64,000 nt of DNA from Chryseobacterium soldanellicola (lineage in GTDB: Bacteria > Bacteroidota > Bacteroidia > Flavobacteriales > Weeksellaceae): the NCBI RefSeq assembly GCF_900100115.1, contig NZ_FNKL01000004.1, positions 310,001 to 374,000 on the forward strand. The letters are read 5' to 3'. The notes beneath the pieces are model-generated. The model was not told where the DNA came from. It saw only the letters and a list, made by a program, of their open reading frames with translations, and ran no database searches. Shown here piece after piece: positions 16,123 to 22,929 of this stretch. Positions within the stretch are counted from its first letter, which is position 1. The number at the start of each line of letters is the position of its first letter. The position numbers and the translations under genes were made by a program.

Positions 16123-17205
16123 TCAGTTCTGTTTATTCAATATTTCAGAAGCATTCTTAATTAAAGATTCCATTAATGCTGATGCTTTTTTATGTTTTAA
16201 AATGGGAGCGATTTGTCCGGACCAGAAGAAAACCAATTCATGTTTCTTTTGTTCCAATGCTGCTTTTCTCATCGATGAAATAAAAGTTGTCTGTAAAGGA
16301 AAAGGCAAGGTCTGATCTGTTGCTGTCAGGAGTTTTCTTGTGATTTCTGTTGTAATTCCGCGGCCCAATCTTCCGGTATAAGCCCGGGAAAGGGTAGTGG
16401 ATTTTGCGGCTTCTGAAAACAAAAATTCTTTGTGAATTGGCAATGCTCCGGATTCTTCGGTGGCTAAAAATGCAGTTCCGATTTGTGCTGCTTCTGCTCC
16501 CAAAGTCATTGCTGCAGCAATTCCGCTACCGTTGGCAATTCCTCCGGCTGCTACAATCGGAGTTTTCACTTTATCCTTAACCAATTGAATCAAAGCAAAA
16601 GTTCCCGTCGTTGAAAGCTCGGCTTTATCCAAAAACGAAGGTCTGTGGCCGCCACTTTCAAAACCTGATGCAACAATTATATCTACACCGATGTTTTCCA
16701 AAGCGATGGCTTCGTCCAACGTTGTGGCATTTCCGGCAACGACCGTTCCCTGGTTTTTAAGTCTTTCAATAATATCAGGATCTAAAAGCCCGAACATAAA
16801 GCTGAAAACCTTAGGTTTAATATCAAAAATAACCTGCAGCTGATTCTGAAATCTCGACTCAAAAGATGGAGGGAGCGCAGGAACTTCAATATTTAAGCTG
16901 TCATAATAAGGTTTGAAAATTTCGACTGCTTTTTTATATTGATTTTCCGTGTTTTCCCGATCAATAATGTCATGATCGTTGACCCAAAGATTGAGATTGT
17001 AAGGCTTGTCTGTCTTTAATTTGATCTGTTTATCAATTTCATCAATTTCTTCTGGAGATAAAGTATAAGCTCCAAATCCGCCTAATCCGCCGAGATTACT
17101 CACTGTAGAAGTCAATTCAACCGTTGATAATCCGCCACCAAAAGGTCCCTGAAAAATTGGATATTCTATGCCCAATAAATCTGTTATTCTGTTTTTATTC
17201 CACAT
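16123..17205 (-). CDS. Nitronate monooxygenase
   Basis: A 360-residue FMN-dependent TIM-barrel enzyme that oxidises alkyl nitronates (for example propionate-3-nitronate). The N-terminal signature is LLGIEYPIFQGPFGGGLSTV. The FMN-binding segments are VASGFESGGHRPSF and PIVAAGGIANGSGIAAAMTL followed by GAEAAQIGTAF. It is the last gene of a minus-strand redox cluster under the Crp/Fnr gene at 19337. It ends immediately beside dgt with no intergenic base, so the two transcripts must overlap. Confidence 0.93.
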   Translation of the reverse strand: MWNKNRITDLLGIEYPIFQGPFGGGLSTVELTSTVSNLGGLGGFGAYTLSPEEIDEIDKQIKLKTDKPYNLNLWVNDHDIIDRENTENQYKKAVEIFKPYYDSLNIEVPALPPSFESRFQNQLQVIFDIKPKVFSFMFGLLDPDIIERLKNQGTVVAGNATTLDEAIALENIGVDIIVASGFESGGHRPSFLDKAELSTTGTFALIQLVKDKVKTPIVAAGGIANGSGIAAAMTLGAEAAQIGTAFLATEESGALPIHKEFLFSEAAKSTTLSRAYTGRLGRGITTEITRKLLTATDQTLPFPLQTTFISSMRKAALEQKKHELVFFWSGQIAPILKHKKASALMESLIKNASEILNKQN

Positions 17206-17236
17206 GATTTTGATGATTTTGGTTTAAAATTTAAAA

Positions 17237-17689
17237 TTAAAGTTCTACATCAGTTAATGTTTTATTGACAATGAGCCATTTACCATCAATTTTATGAAAA
17301 GTTATAAAATTATAGTAATTAAAATCATACATTTTTACATTTAATTTTGCTGTAGCAATCGTGTTTATCACGTCAATAGAGATGATTGTCGGCTTAAAAT
17401 CTTTCCCCGATTTTTGCGGACTTACCCTGCTTCCGACACCTTCAATATATTGTGTGGCGGTTTTGTAGTAAGGAACACCTTTTATATCTCCGAAAAGTAG
17501 GGCATCTTTGTGAAAAATTTCCTTTAAAAGGCTTGTATTCCCTTCATAAATTCCTTTAAGATAATAGTGCTCGATGGAATTTCTTATTTCTTTTTCTTGT
17601 ACCGGGTCTTTTTTCATGACTTTGATTTTTTGAGCAAAGCTGCTTACCGGAAAGATAAACAGCCATGCAAATAATAGCAGAGCTTTCAT
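17237..17689 (-). CDS. Secreted NTF2-like (SnoaL/DUF4440-type) protein
   Basis: A 150-residue protein with a signal peptide (residues 1-20, FPVSSFAQ). A cystatin-like alpha+beta barrel follows: an initial helix (VQEKEIRNSIEHYYLKGIYE), FHKDALLFGDIKGVPYY, and the terminal strands YNFITFHKIDGKWLIVNKTL. Such domains bind small hydrophobic molecules or act as non-metal enzymes. It lies 2 nt downstream of the SDR gene, so the pair is translated from one transcript. Confidence 0.85.
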   Translation of the reverse strand: MKALLLFAWLFIFPVSSFAQKIKVMKKDPVQEKEIRNSIEHYYLKGIYEGNTSLLKEIFHKDALLFGDIKGVPYYKTATQYIEGVGSRVSPQKSGKDFKPTIISIDVINTIATAKLNVKMYDFNYYNFITFHKIDGKWLIVNKTLTDVEL

Positions 17690-17691
17690 TT

Positions 17692-18423
17692 TTACAATTG
17701 ATGACCGGCGCCCATTCCTCCGTCTGCATTAATGATGGCGCCTGAGATAAATGTATTTTTAGCAATAGCATGAACCATCTGAGCGATTTCTTCAGGTTCT
17801 CCGATGCGGTTGATCAGATGAATTCCCGCATTATTGTCAATATTTTCATCGTGCATCGGCGTTCTGATCAATCCTGGTGCAACGACATTCACTCTGATAT
17901 TGTCTTTTCCGAATTCTGCTGCCAGTTGCAATGTCAAAGCGTGGATGGCTCCCTTGCTTGAAATCGGTGCCGTTGACGGAGATTGTGCGATCGCGTGATA
18001 AACCAATGGTGTACCAATATTGATAATAACTCCATCTTTTTGTTTCTGCATTTGAGGGATTACGGATTGTGTTGTGAAGAATGTTCCTTTTAAATTGGTA
18101 TTTAAAAATTTGTCTAAATATTCTTCCGTAACTTCTAAAAACGGTTTGTTTTCATAAATTCCTGCATTGTTCACCAATATATCGATCGAACCAAATCTTT
18201 CAATCGCCGTTTTTGCTAATTTTTCTCCAACGGATTTATCTGCAACGTTTCCCGCGACCATCGCAAGGTTTTCGCCGGCTCCCAATTCGTTATAAACCTG
18301 TTGTAATTTTGATTCTGTTTGTGAATTAATTACCACATTATCGCCTCTTTCCAGAAAATAACGGGCAATTTCCAAACCGATTCCTGATGATGCGCCTGTG
18401 ACGATTCCTGTTTGTTTTTTCAT
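17692..18423 (-). CDS. SDR family oxidoreductase
   Basis: A 243-residue classical short-chain dehydrogenase. The cofactor motif is GASSGIG (residues about 9-15) and the NNAGIYE segment is present. In the active site, the Ser-containing IGTPLVYHAIAQSPSTAPIS region precedes SKGAIHALTLQLA. The canonical YxxxK tyrosine position reads ISSKG, so the catalytic Tyr appears to be Ser while the Lys is kept. The C-terminus FISGAIINADGGMGAGHQL is normal. Activity may therefore be altered. It sits 8 nt from the tautomerase gene. Confidence 0.88.
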   Translation of the reverse strand: MKKQTGIVTGASSGIGLEIARYFLERGDNVVINSQTESKLQQVYNELGAGENLAMVAGNVADKSVGEKLAKTAIERFGSIDILVNNAGIYENKPFLEVTEEYLDKFLNTNLKGTFFTTQSVIPQMQKQKDGVIINIGTPLVYHAIAQSPSTAPISSKGAIHALTLQLAAEFGKDNIRVNVVAPGLIRTPMHDENIDNNAGIHLINRIGEPEEIAQMVHAIAKNTFISGAIINADGGMGAGHQL

Positions 18424-18430
18424 ATCTGAT

Positions 18431-18649
18431 TTATTTTTTTTCAGTTGAAAATCCTTGTTCTTTCAGCACGGAAACCTGTTCTCCGGCGTATCCCCAGTTG
18501 TCGTCTTCGATTTCGTTGATTACGATATGTGTCAAATGTGGATCTTTATTCAAAACTGTTGTTACAGCTTTACTGATTTCTCTGATTAACTGTTGTTTTT
18601 TTTCGCGGTTAAGATCTTCGCGCAAAACATCTACTTTTATGAATGGCAT
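18431..18649 (-). CDS. 4-oxalocrotonate tautomerase family protein
   Basis: A 72-residue protein of the tautomerase superfamily. Pro2 (MPFIKVDVLRED) is the catalytic general base/acid. The helix KKQQLIREISKAVTTVLNKD and the strand THIVINEIEDDNWGYAGEQV match the family. Length fits the 60-75-residue bacterial proteins that assemble as hexamers. In this redox cluster it may convert enol/keto forms of a substrate handled by the SDR or by nitronate monooxygenase. Confidence 0.88.
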   Translation of the reverse strand: MPFIKVDVLREDLNREKKQQLIREISKAVTTVLNKDPHLTHIVINEIEDDNWGYAGEQVSVLKEQGFSTEKK

Positions 18650-18684
18650 GATGTTAAATTTTTAAGGTTAATTTTTAATTTAGG

Positions 18685-19218
18685 TTAAATTGCTTCCGCA
18701 ACTAAGTGAACATTCAAGTCAAAATTGTTGTAGATTAAAGTATCTCCAAGATTGCTGAAGAAGTTTGATGATCTGAATTTGATGTTGAATTTTGTTCTGT
18801 CGATCACAATTTTAGCATTCAAAACTGCCACGTTGTCTGTCTTCACGATCTGTAAAGTCGTTTCCAAAGAATGTGTAATTCCTTTGATAGTAAGATCTCC
18901 GGTTACATAGTAAAAATTATTTTCACCAGGTTCTGCATGTTTGATTTCAAAAACGGCATCAGGAAACTGATCTGAGTTAAAGAAATCATCAGAAGCCAAA
19001 TGATTGGCGAATTGTGCATTTGTTTCAGGATCATCGATGTCAAGAATTTTGATTGATCTTGTGTTGATGACAAATTTTCCTGAAGAAAGAATATTGTTTT
19101 CAAAAGTAAAACTTCCTTCTTTTACTTCGATTGTTCCGTTGTGGGCTCCGGTTACTTTTCTCCCGATCCATTCAACTGAACTGTTTTCGCTGTTTACTTT
19201 AAAATTTTTTGTATCCAT
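18685..19218 (-). CDS. YceI family protein
   Basis: A 177-residue lipocalin-like YceI protein. Signature strands are VNSENSSVEWIGRKVTGAHN, then GTIEVKEGSF, GKFVINTRSI, HLASDDFFNSDQFPDAVFEI, and VTGDLTIKGITHSLE. The family binds polyisoprenoid-like lipids. The start at 19218 (MDTKNFKVN) is preferred over the upstream codon at 19245 because it lies next to the Crp-type site at 19273. No signal peptide is seen, so it should be cytoplasmic. It is the first gene of the operon running to nitronate monooxygenase. Confidence 0.9.
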   Translation of the reverse strand: MDTKNFKVNSENSSVEWIGRKVTGAHNGTIEVKEGSFTFENNILSSGKFVINTRSIKILDIDDPETNAQFANHLASDDFFNSDQFPDAVFEIKHAEPGENNFYYVTGDLTIKGITHSLETTLQIVKTDNVAVLNAKIVIDRTKFNIKFRSSNFFSNLGDTLIYNNFDLNVHLVAEAI

Positions 19219-19272
19219 TTTGATTTGTTTTAAATGATGATACAAATGTCAGCCGATTGACGGAAAAAGTTA

Positions 19273-19288
19273 CGTGACCTACATCACG
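19273..19288 (-). promoter_or_regulatory. Crp/Fnr-type operator of the YceI operon
   Basis: CGTGA-N6-TCACG is a perfect palindrome that closely follows the Crp/Fnr consensus TGTGA-N6-TCACA. On the minus strand it is followed after 22 nt by GACATTTG, one base from the TANNTTTG box, and then by the YceI start. It lies directly downstream of the Crp/Fnr regulator gene, its likely ligand. Confidence 0.65.
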
Positions 19289-19336
19289 AAATATCGGAAG
19301 TTTTAAGCAAGATTAGGGTAAGATTTAGGTTTAGAA

Positions 19337-19909
19337 TTATTGATGAAGTCTGCTTAAAGTCTCTCTTGTAACTCCCAAGTATGAGGCAATCAAATGTTTA
19401 GGAACTAAATTGTAGAGTTGAGGATACAGCGACAGAAGCTCTTCATACCTGAATTTAGCATCATTATTCATAAAGGAAAGTAGGCGTTTTTGGGCGGCAA
19501 CATAGCCTTTATTCGTTCGCCACCTGAAAAAATGCTCAACTTCATGAATTTCTTTACAGATCGTTTCCCTGTCTTCATTGGAGATTGATAAAATACTCGC
19601 GTTGGTGATGCAGTCGACATTAATGGTTGCCCGGCTTTTGCTGTAAAGCGCGTCAAAATCTGTCACCCACCAGTTGGGCATTGCAAACTGCAGGATAAAC
19701 ATTTTCATGCTGTCATTAAGATAGAAGGCTTTCAGGCAGCCATCCAGAACAAAATATTCATGGTTTACGAAATCACCTTCTGAGATCAGGCTCTGTCCTT
19801 TTTTTAAACTGATCATAGTAAAATGTGAAAAAACATAATCGAACTGCTCTTCGGTAAGAAAAGTAAATTTTGAGATGTGTTCTTTTAATATTTCCTTAGG
19901 ATCAACCAT
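19337..19909 (-). CDS. Crp/Fnr family transcriptional regulator
   Basis: A 190-residue regulator. The N-terminal cyclic-nucleotide-binding-like domain contains LKKGQSLISEGDFVNHEYFV then LDGCLKAF. The C-terminal winged helix ends YLGVTRETLSRLHQ, the recognition helix. It lacks the four Fnr cysteines, so it probably senses a small ligand rather than carrying a 4Fe-4S cluster. It lies upstream of the YceI operon on the same strand. The palindrome at 19273 is a plausible binding site. Confidence 0.88.
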   Translation of the reverse strand: MVDPKEILKEHISKFTFLTEEQFDYVFSHFTMISLKKGQSLISEGDFVNHEYFVLDGCLKAFYLNDSMKMFILQFAMPNWWVTDFDALYSKSRATINVDCITNASILSISNEDRETICKEIHEVEHFFRWRTNKGYVAAQKRLLSFMNNDAKFRYEELLSLYPQLYNLVPKHLIASYLGVTRETLSRLHQ

Positions 19910-19991
19910 AATGGGTAATTAATAGTCAAAATTAAGTCTTTTATTAAAATAATTTTCACATCGGCTTATTTTTTTGTCTGGTGTACTATAT

Positions 19992-20068
19992 GTAGGTTGC
20001 TTCGTACAGTCTATAGTGTTTTATTACAGGATAGTGTATCGGCTTACAGCATAAATCCTATATTTTTG
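19992..20068 (+). promoter_or_regulatory. Tandem-box promoter 1 (drives a short RNA)
   Basis: Box 1 is at 19992-20008 (GTAGGTTGCTTCGTACA) and box 2 at 20013-20028 (ATAGTGTTTTATTACA, one base short). A 32-nt spacer leads to a perfect TATTTTTG box at 20061-20068. The boxes are more degenerate than in other copies, but the 32-nt distance is exact. Transcription runs into a gene-free stretch that ends at the terminator at 20201. Confidence 0.6.
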
Positions 20069-20074
20069 AAACTT

Positions 20075-20229
20075 GGGAACAGTGCAGAAAAAATAATATA
20101 TTATTCATATTTTTCCTCCTTTTATAATGGTTCACCACGTTAGTATTAGTTTTAAATGATGGGAAAGATGGAGGAACATTTTTCATCTTCTGAGTTTTTT
20201 AACCTCCTTTTTATAGGGAGGTTTTTTTA
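20075..20229 (+). ncRNA. Predicted short RNA from tandem-box promoter 1
   Basis: The predicted transcript runs from just after the -7 box to a terminator with stem AACCTCC/GGAGGTT (20201-20207 with 20217-20223) and a T-tract. It contains TTTTTCCTCCTTTTATAATG and, downstream, GGGAAAGATGGAGGAACATT, able to pair as TTCCTCC/GGAGGAA. The only ORF is ten codons (ATG in the loop). The pyrimidine stem, T-rich linker and CCTCC/GGAGG terminator recur in the other transcripts of this regulon. Confidence 0.5.
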
Positions 20230-20261
20230 TTTTTTAAATTAAAATGATATATAATTCATAA

Positions 20262-20296
20262 TTTGTTTCTCTAAGTTAATTTTTTTATTATCTTTG
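20262..20296 (+). promoter_or_regulatory. Promoter of the 67-nt RNA
   Basis: TTTG (20262-20265), 23-bp spacer, then a perfect TATCTTTG -7 box (20289-20296). No tandem boxes are present, so this promoter is probably not controlled like its neighbours. Confidence 0.5.
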
Positions 20297-20297
20297 G

Positions 20298-20364
20298 AAT
20301 GTCTTGAAAAAGACATTTTTTTTCATCATTTGTGTTTTTAGGCTTCCTACGGGAAGCTTTTTTT
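20298..20364 (+). ncRNA. Predicted 67-nt structured small RNA
   Basis: The first hairpin AATGTCTT-GAAA-AAGACATT (20298-20317) is an 8-bp stem closed by a GNRA-type GAAA tetraloop. A linker TTTTTTCATCATTTGTGTTT follows, and a terminator GCTTCC-TACG-GGAAGC (20342-20357) with seven T ends it. No ORF is present. The linker ATCATTTGTGTT is shared with the 3' ends of the transcripts at 21635-21646 and 23925-23936. It has its own promoter. Confidence 0.6.
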
Positions 20365-20393
20365 ATAGGTGTATTCTTGTAAGGTATTCATTT

Positions 20394-20472
20394 GTAGTAC
20401 TTTTAGTACAGCTTTGTAGTGATTTTAGTACAGATTTTATGCTTGAGGAAAGATCATAAACCTGTATTTTTG
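20394..20472 (+). promoter_or_regulatory. Tandem-box promoter 2
   Basis: Two near-perfect boxes, GTAGTACTTTTAGTACA (20394-20410) and GTAGTGATTTTAGTACA (20416-20432), lie exactly 22 bp apart. A 32-nt spacer leads to TATTTTTG (20465-20472). No -33 TTTG is present at the normal place, so an activator is expected. It drives the small ORF at 20486. Confidence 0.75.
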
Positions 20473-20485
20473 GAATACTAAAACC

Positions 20486-20548
20486 ATGATTATGAAAAAA
20501 CAATTAAACCCTTTGATTAGTACAGGACATTCTTGTCCGCTGATTTGA
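20486..20548 (+). CDS. 20-residue peptide ORF behind tandem-box promoter 2
   Basis: The ORF encodes MIMKKQLNPLISTGHSCPLI, or 18 residues from the second Met at 20492. It begins about 14 nt after the -7 box, so its ATG would be the first codon of a short-leader mRNA. It has a basic start, one Cys and a hydrophobic end, and no known family. Downstream (to 20690) a 10-bp pairing ACTTTCCTCC/GGGGGAAAGT encloses a small AATATG/CATATT hairpin. It may be a leader peptide, a secreted signal, or chance. Confidence 0.35.
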   Translation: MIMKKQLNPLISTGHSCPLI

Positions 20549-20693
20549 TTTCTTTTTATTCAATAAAATAATTTTTTAACTGCTATTTTAATAATTGATA
20601 ATACTTTCCTCCTTTTGAATATGTTCCCCGGCATATTTGATTTAGAAAAGATAAATAGGGGGAAAGTTGTTCTGGTCATTTATTTTAATAGGT

Positions 20694-20770
20694 GTAAAGA
20701 TTTTAGTACCGCTTGTAGTACTTTTACTACATATTTTGTAGTAAAAAAAATGCTGAATCAAGTATTTTTG
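20694..20770 (+). promoter_or_regulatory. Tandem-box promoter 3, upstream of the 20788 gene
   Basis: Boxes GTAAAGATTTTAGTACC (20694-20710) and GTAGTACTTTTACTACA (20715-20731) are 21 bp apart. A 31-nt spacer leads to TATTTTTG (20763-20770). Box 2 is a perfect palindrome, GTAGTA-CTTT-TACTAC. The ATG at 20788 is only 17 nt past the -7 box. Confidence 0.75.
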
Positions 20771-20787
20771 ATTTTAAAAAAGATGCT

Positions 20788-21528
20788 ATGAAAAAAAAGA
20801 TTGCCATTTTACTGATTTTAGGACTTGGAGTTATAAAAATAAACGCCCAGATCGGGGTTAATACGTCAAATCCTCAGGCCGCATTTCATGTAGACGGTGC
20901 GAAAGACAACCCTGCTACAGGAGTTCCTACGGCAGCTCAGCAAACCAATGATGTAGCGGTTACACAGCAAGGCAGGGTGGGAATAGGAACGATCGCGCCA
21001 ACAAATAGCCTTGAAGTAGACAGCCGTGTAGCCGGAGCTTCGGGAGTGAAAATGACCCGACTGCCGTCAGCTACCACATTAGCCACCGATGCGAGTGGGA
21101 ATGTGATCTCCGGAAATACCGAAGATGCAGGAGTTTCTGTAACAAAGCTGCGTTTGGCCGTAGCAAGCCCGAGCTTGGTTTTAAATAGCGGATCCGGGGC
21201 TTATTCCTTCAGATATACTTCTACGAATACTGGGGGAACATGGCAGATCAGGATAAATACAGGCGCTACAAGACAGTTTAATATCTGGGATACCGAGTAT
21301 AGCGGACAAAACGGAACCGGAGCATCAGACACCGTATGGCAGCTGAGAACAGTAAAAAACTTAGCACTAAATACATGGACCGCTTTAGATGATAATATTG
21401 CAGGAGGTGCCAATGAATACAATGTTTATCATGTCTATGACCTGAGTACGGGCACAATTTTAAGATTGACCGTTACACTTTCCAGTGTCTCAGGAATCAG
21501 AGAATCAATGATTCTGGAAGAGTTTTAA
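20788..21528 (+). CDS. Secreted tail-fibre-like surface protein (GVNTxxPxxxLDVxG family)
   Basis: A 246-residue protein with a signal peptide (residues 1-20, ending INAQ). The N-terminal surface-family motif IGVNTSNPQAAFHVDGAKD is followed by a second copy-like motif, VGIGTIAPTNSLEVDSRVAG. The C-terminal half (about 115-246) is beta-rich, with the ending IRESMILEEF. This resembles the N-terminal part of tail-fibre-like and collar-like secreted proteins of Flavobacteriales. The function is unknown; a cell-surface or extracellular adhesin role is likely. It is expressed from tandem-box promoter 3 and ends at the terminator at 21648. Confidence 0.75.
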   Translation: MKKKIAILLILGLGVIKINAQIGVNTSNPQAAFHVDGAKDNPATGVPTAAQQTNDVAVTQQGRVGIGTIAPTNSLEVDSRVAGASGVKMTRLPSATTLATDASGNVISGNTEDAGVSVTKLRLAVASPSLVLNSGSGAYSFRYTSTNTGGTWQIRINTGATRQFNIWDTEYSGQNGTGASDTVWQLRTVKNLALNTWTALDDNIAGGANEYNVYHVYDLSTGTILRLTVTLSSVSGIRESMILEEF

Positions 21529-21647
21529 TTTTGATCATACGACCTTATGACATTTCTTTCTCACTTCATATTTTGTTCCCGACATTCATATTTATTTTGC
21601 AAAAATGATGAGAAAAGACGAGAAAGATTTTAATCATTTGTGTTACC

Positions 21648-21709
21648 AGCCTCCCGAAAATGGGAGGCTTTTTTATTAAATGAAAAGACCTCTCAGTACG
21701 GGAGGTCTT
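21648..21709 (+). terminator. Double terminator of the 20788 gene
   Basis: The first hairpin AGCCTCCC/GGGAGGCT (21648-21655 with 21662-21669) is followed by TTTTTT. A second hairpin AAGACCTC/GAGGTCTT (21685-21692 with 21702-21709) follows. The second shares CCTCTCAGT...GGGAGGTCTT with the terminator at 26956. The ATCATTTGTGTT linker is just upstream (21635-21646). Confidence 0.8.
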
Positions 21710-21829
21710 ATTGATCTAAGGGGAATGTTTTCTTTACCATTATTAAAACAGGCTAAACCATTTTTATCCATTGACAATGGGTGTTGATTCTTAAAAATCG
21801 TCTGTCTTAATCGTATTTAAGTTTAAAAG

Positions 21830-22042
21830 AAAGGGGGCTTTGTATTTCTAAAGTCCCCTTTTACCCTTCCATACCCGTCTGCGGGTACTTGTACAAGGGT
21901 TTGGGGATGGTTATATAAGGGTCTGCGGGTATTTATTAAGGGCCTGCATCCCCTTGTTAAAGTGGTTTACCCCCCTTACCCAAGGGGGGTAAACCACTTG
22001 CCCAACCCCCTAAAGGGACTTTGGAAGTGCCCGCGGGCACTT
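21830..22042. other. GC-rich, multi-hairpin intergenic element
   Basis: This unusually GC-rich 213-bp stretch sits between convergent genes. Stems seen: a 12-bp stem at 21830-21841 with 21850-21861; a 6-bp TACCCG/CGGGTA stem at 21872-21887; a 7-bp GGGGATG/CATCCCC stem (21903-21909 with 21947-21953); an 18-bp perfect hairpin at 21960-21977 with 21982-21999 (loop ACCC); and an 18-bp perfect palindrome at 22025-22042. TCTGCGGGTA occurs twice. There is no long ORF and no T-tract. It could be a structured RNA, a palindromic mobile repeat cluster or a mutual transcription block. Confidence 0.6.
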
Positions 22043-22055
22043 GTGCAACAGTCCG

Positions 22056-22547
22056 TTACTCCTTCTTAGAGGCCTCGGCAGGGCTTGCAGAAGTGGGTGC
22101 GCTGCTAAAAAACTGTCTCAGGTCTTCATGGATCACATTGGTTCCCGGAACATTTTCGCCTGCCAGAAATTTTACATTCCTGTAAAAAGTAATTGCGTTG
22201 TGATAGTTGTCATGATCTAATAAAACCTTTGTATCAGCCAGCTGCTCGTTTACAGAGCTCAGCCTTTGCATGCGGCTTTCAATCTGCTGCCTGGCAGAAT
22301 AATCTCTGTCAAATTCTGTTTTATCAATAAAAGAAGGAACATATTGAGGATATTGCTCCATGTAATTTTTAGATTTATCAACGAAGAGCTTATTCTGCTC
22401 GGCTATTCGCCCGTATTGCTGCCTCTGGTCGGGCGTAAGGTTGATGGTTTTTCCCGAAAGCACATTTTCTATACTGCTTAAAGCCTGATCCAATATGGAA
22501 AGATCGCTTTCTGAAAATGTAAGGCTGATTAAATTGTCTAATGCCAT
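22056..22547 (-). CDS. Hypothetical cytoplasmic helical protein
   Basis: A 163-residue protein without a signal peptide, predicted mostly helical. Residues about 10-130 are rich in Gln, Glu and Lys with heptad-like spacing (coiled coil), and the C-terminus is Ala/Ser/Pro-rich (SSAPTSASPAEASKKE). No family is recognised. It is the only minus-strand gene within the tandem-box region and converges on the 20788 gene across the GC-rich element. I see no tandem boxes at its own start. Confidence 0.65.
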   Translation of the reverse strand: MALDNLISLTFSESDLSILDQALSSIENVLSGKTINLTPDQRQQYGRIAEQNKLFVDKSKNYMEQYPQYVPSFIDKTEFDRDYSARQQIESRMQRLSSVNEQLADTKVLLDHDNYHNAITFYRNVKFLAGENVPGTNVIHEDLRQFFSSAPTSASPAEASKKE

Positions 22548-22929
22548 TGTTGTATTTTTTTGTTGATTATTCTCTCAAATATATGTAATACAGCAGGTCA
22601 AAATACGCAGGACCTTCAATTTTTTAAGGGTCATTCATCACTTTGATAAAGCCGGCTAAATTTATTTTATTAAACTTTATTTATTGTGAGTATTTTTCTT
22701 ATTCTCTTTAGTTTTTATTAATATTTAATTGTCACTTTCTTAGCATGCGGTGTAGTAGTATTGGTACAAAGGTGTAGTATTCTTAGTACAGGGATTTTTA
22801 TGATGTCATTATTAATAAAGATATATTTGACCTGTTTTTCTGAACAAATTTTTCTATGCTTAAATGCATTACCCGCTACGAAAAATTATTGATAATTAAT
22901 CTTTACTCATCATTCAAAATAATAAAAAC
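22548..22929. other. Divergent intergenic region holding tandem-box promoter 4
   Basis: 380 bp between the minus-strand helical protein and the plus-strand 22930 gene. It holds the tandem-box promoter at 22752-22829; the remainder is AT-rich with no other feature I can support. Confidence 0.5.
22752..22829 (+). promoter_or_regulatory. Tandem-box promoter 4, upstream of the 22930 gene
   Basis: Boxes GTAGTAGTATTGGTACA (22752-22768) and GTAGTATTCTTAGTACA (22774-22790) are 22 bp apart. A 31-nt spacer leads to TATATTTG (22822-22829). The leader to the ATG at 22930 is about 95 nt. Confidence 0.72.
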
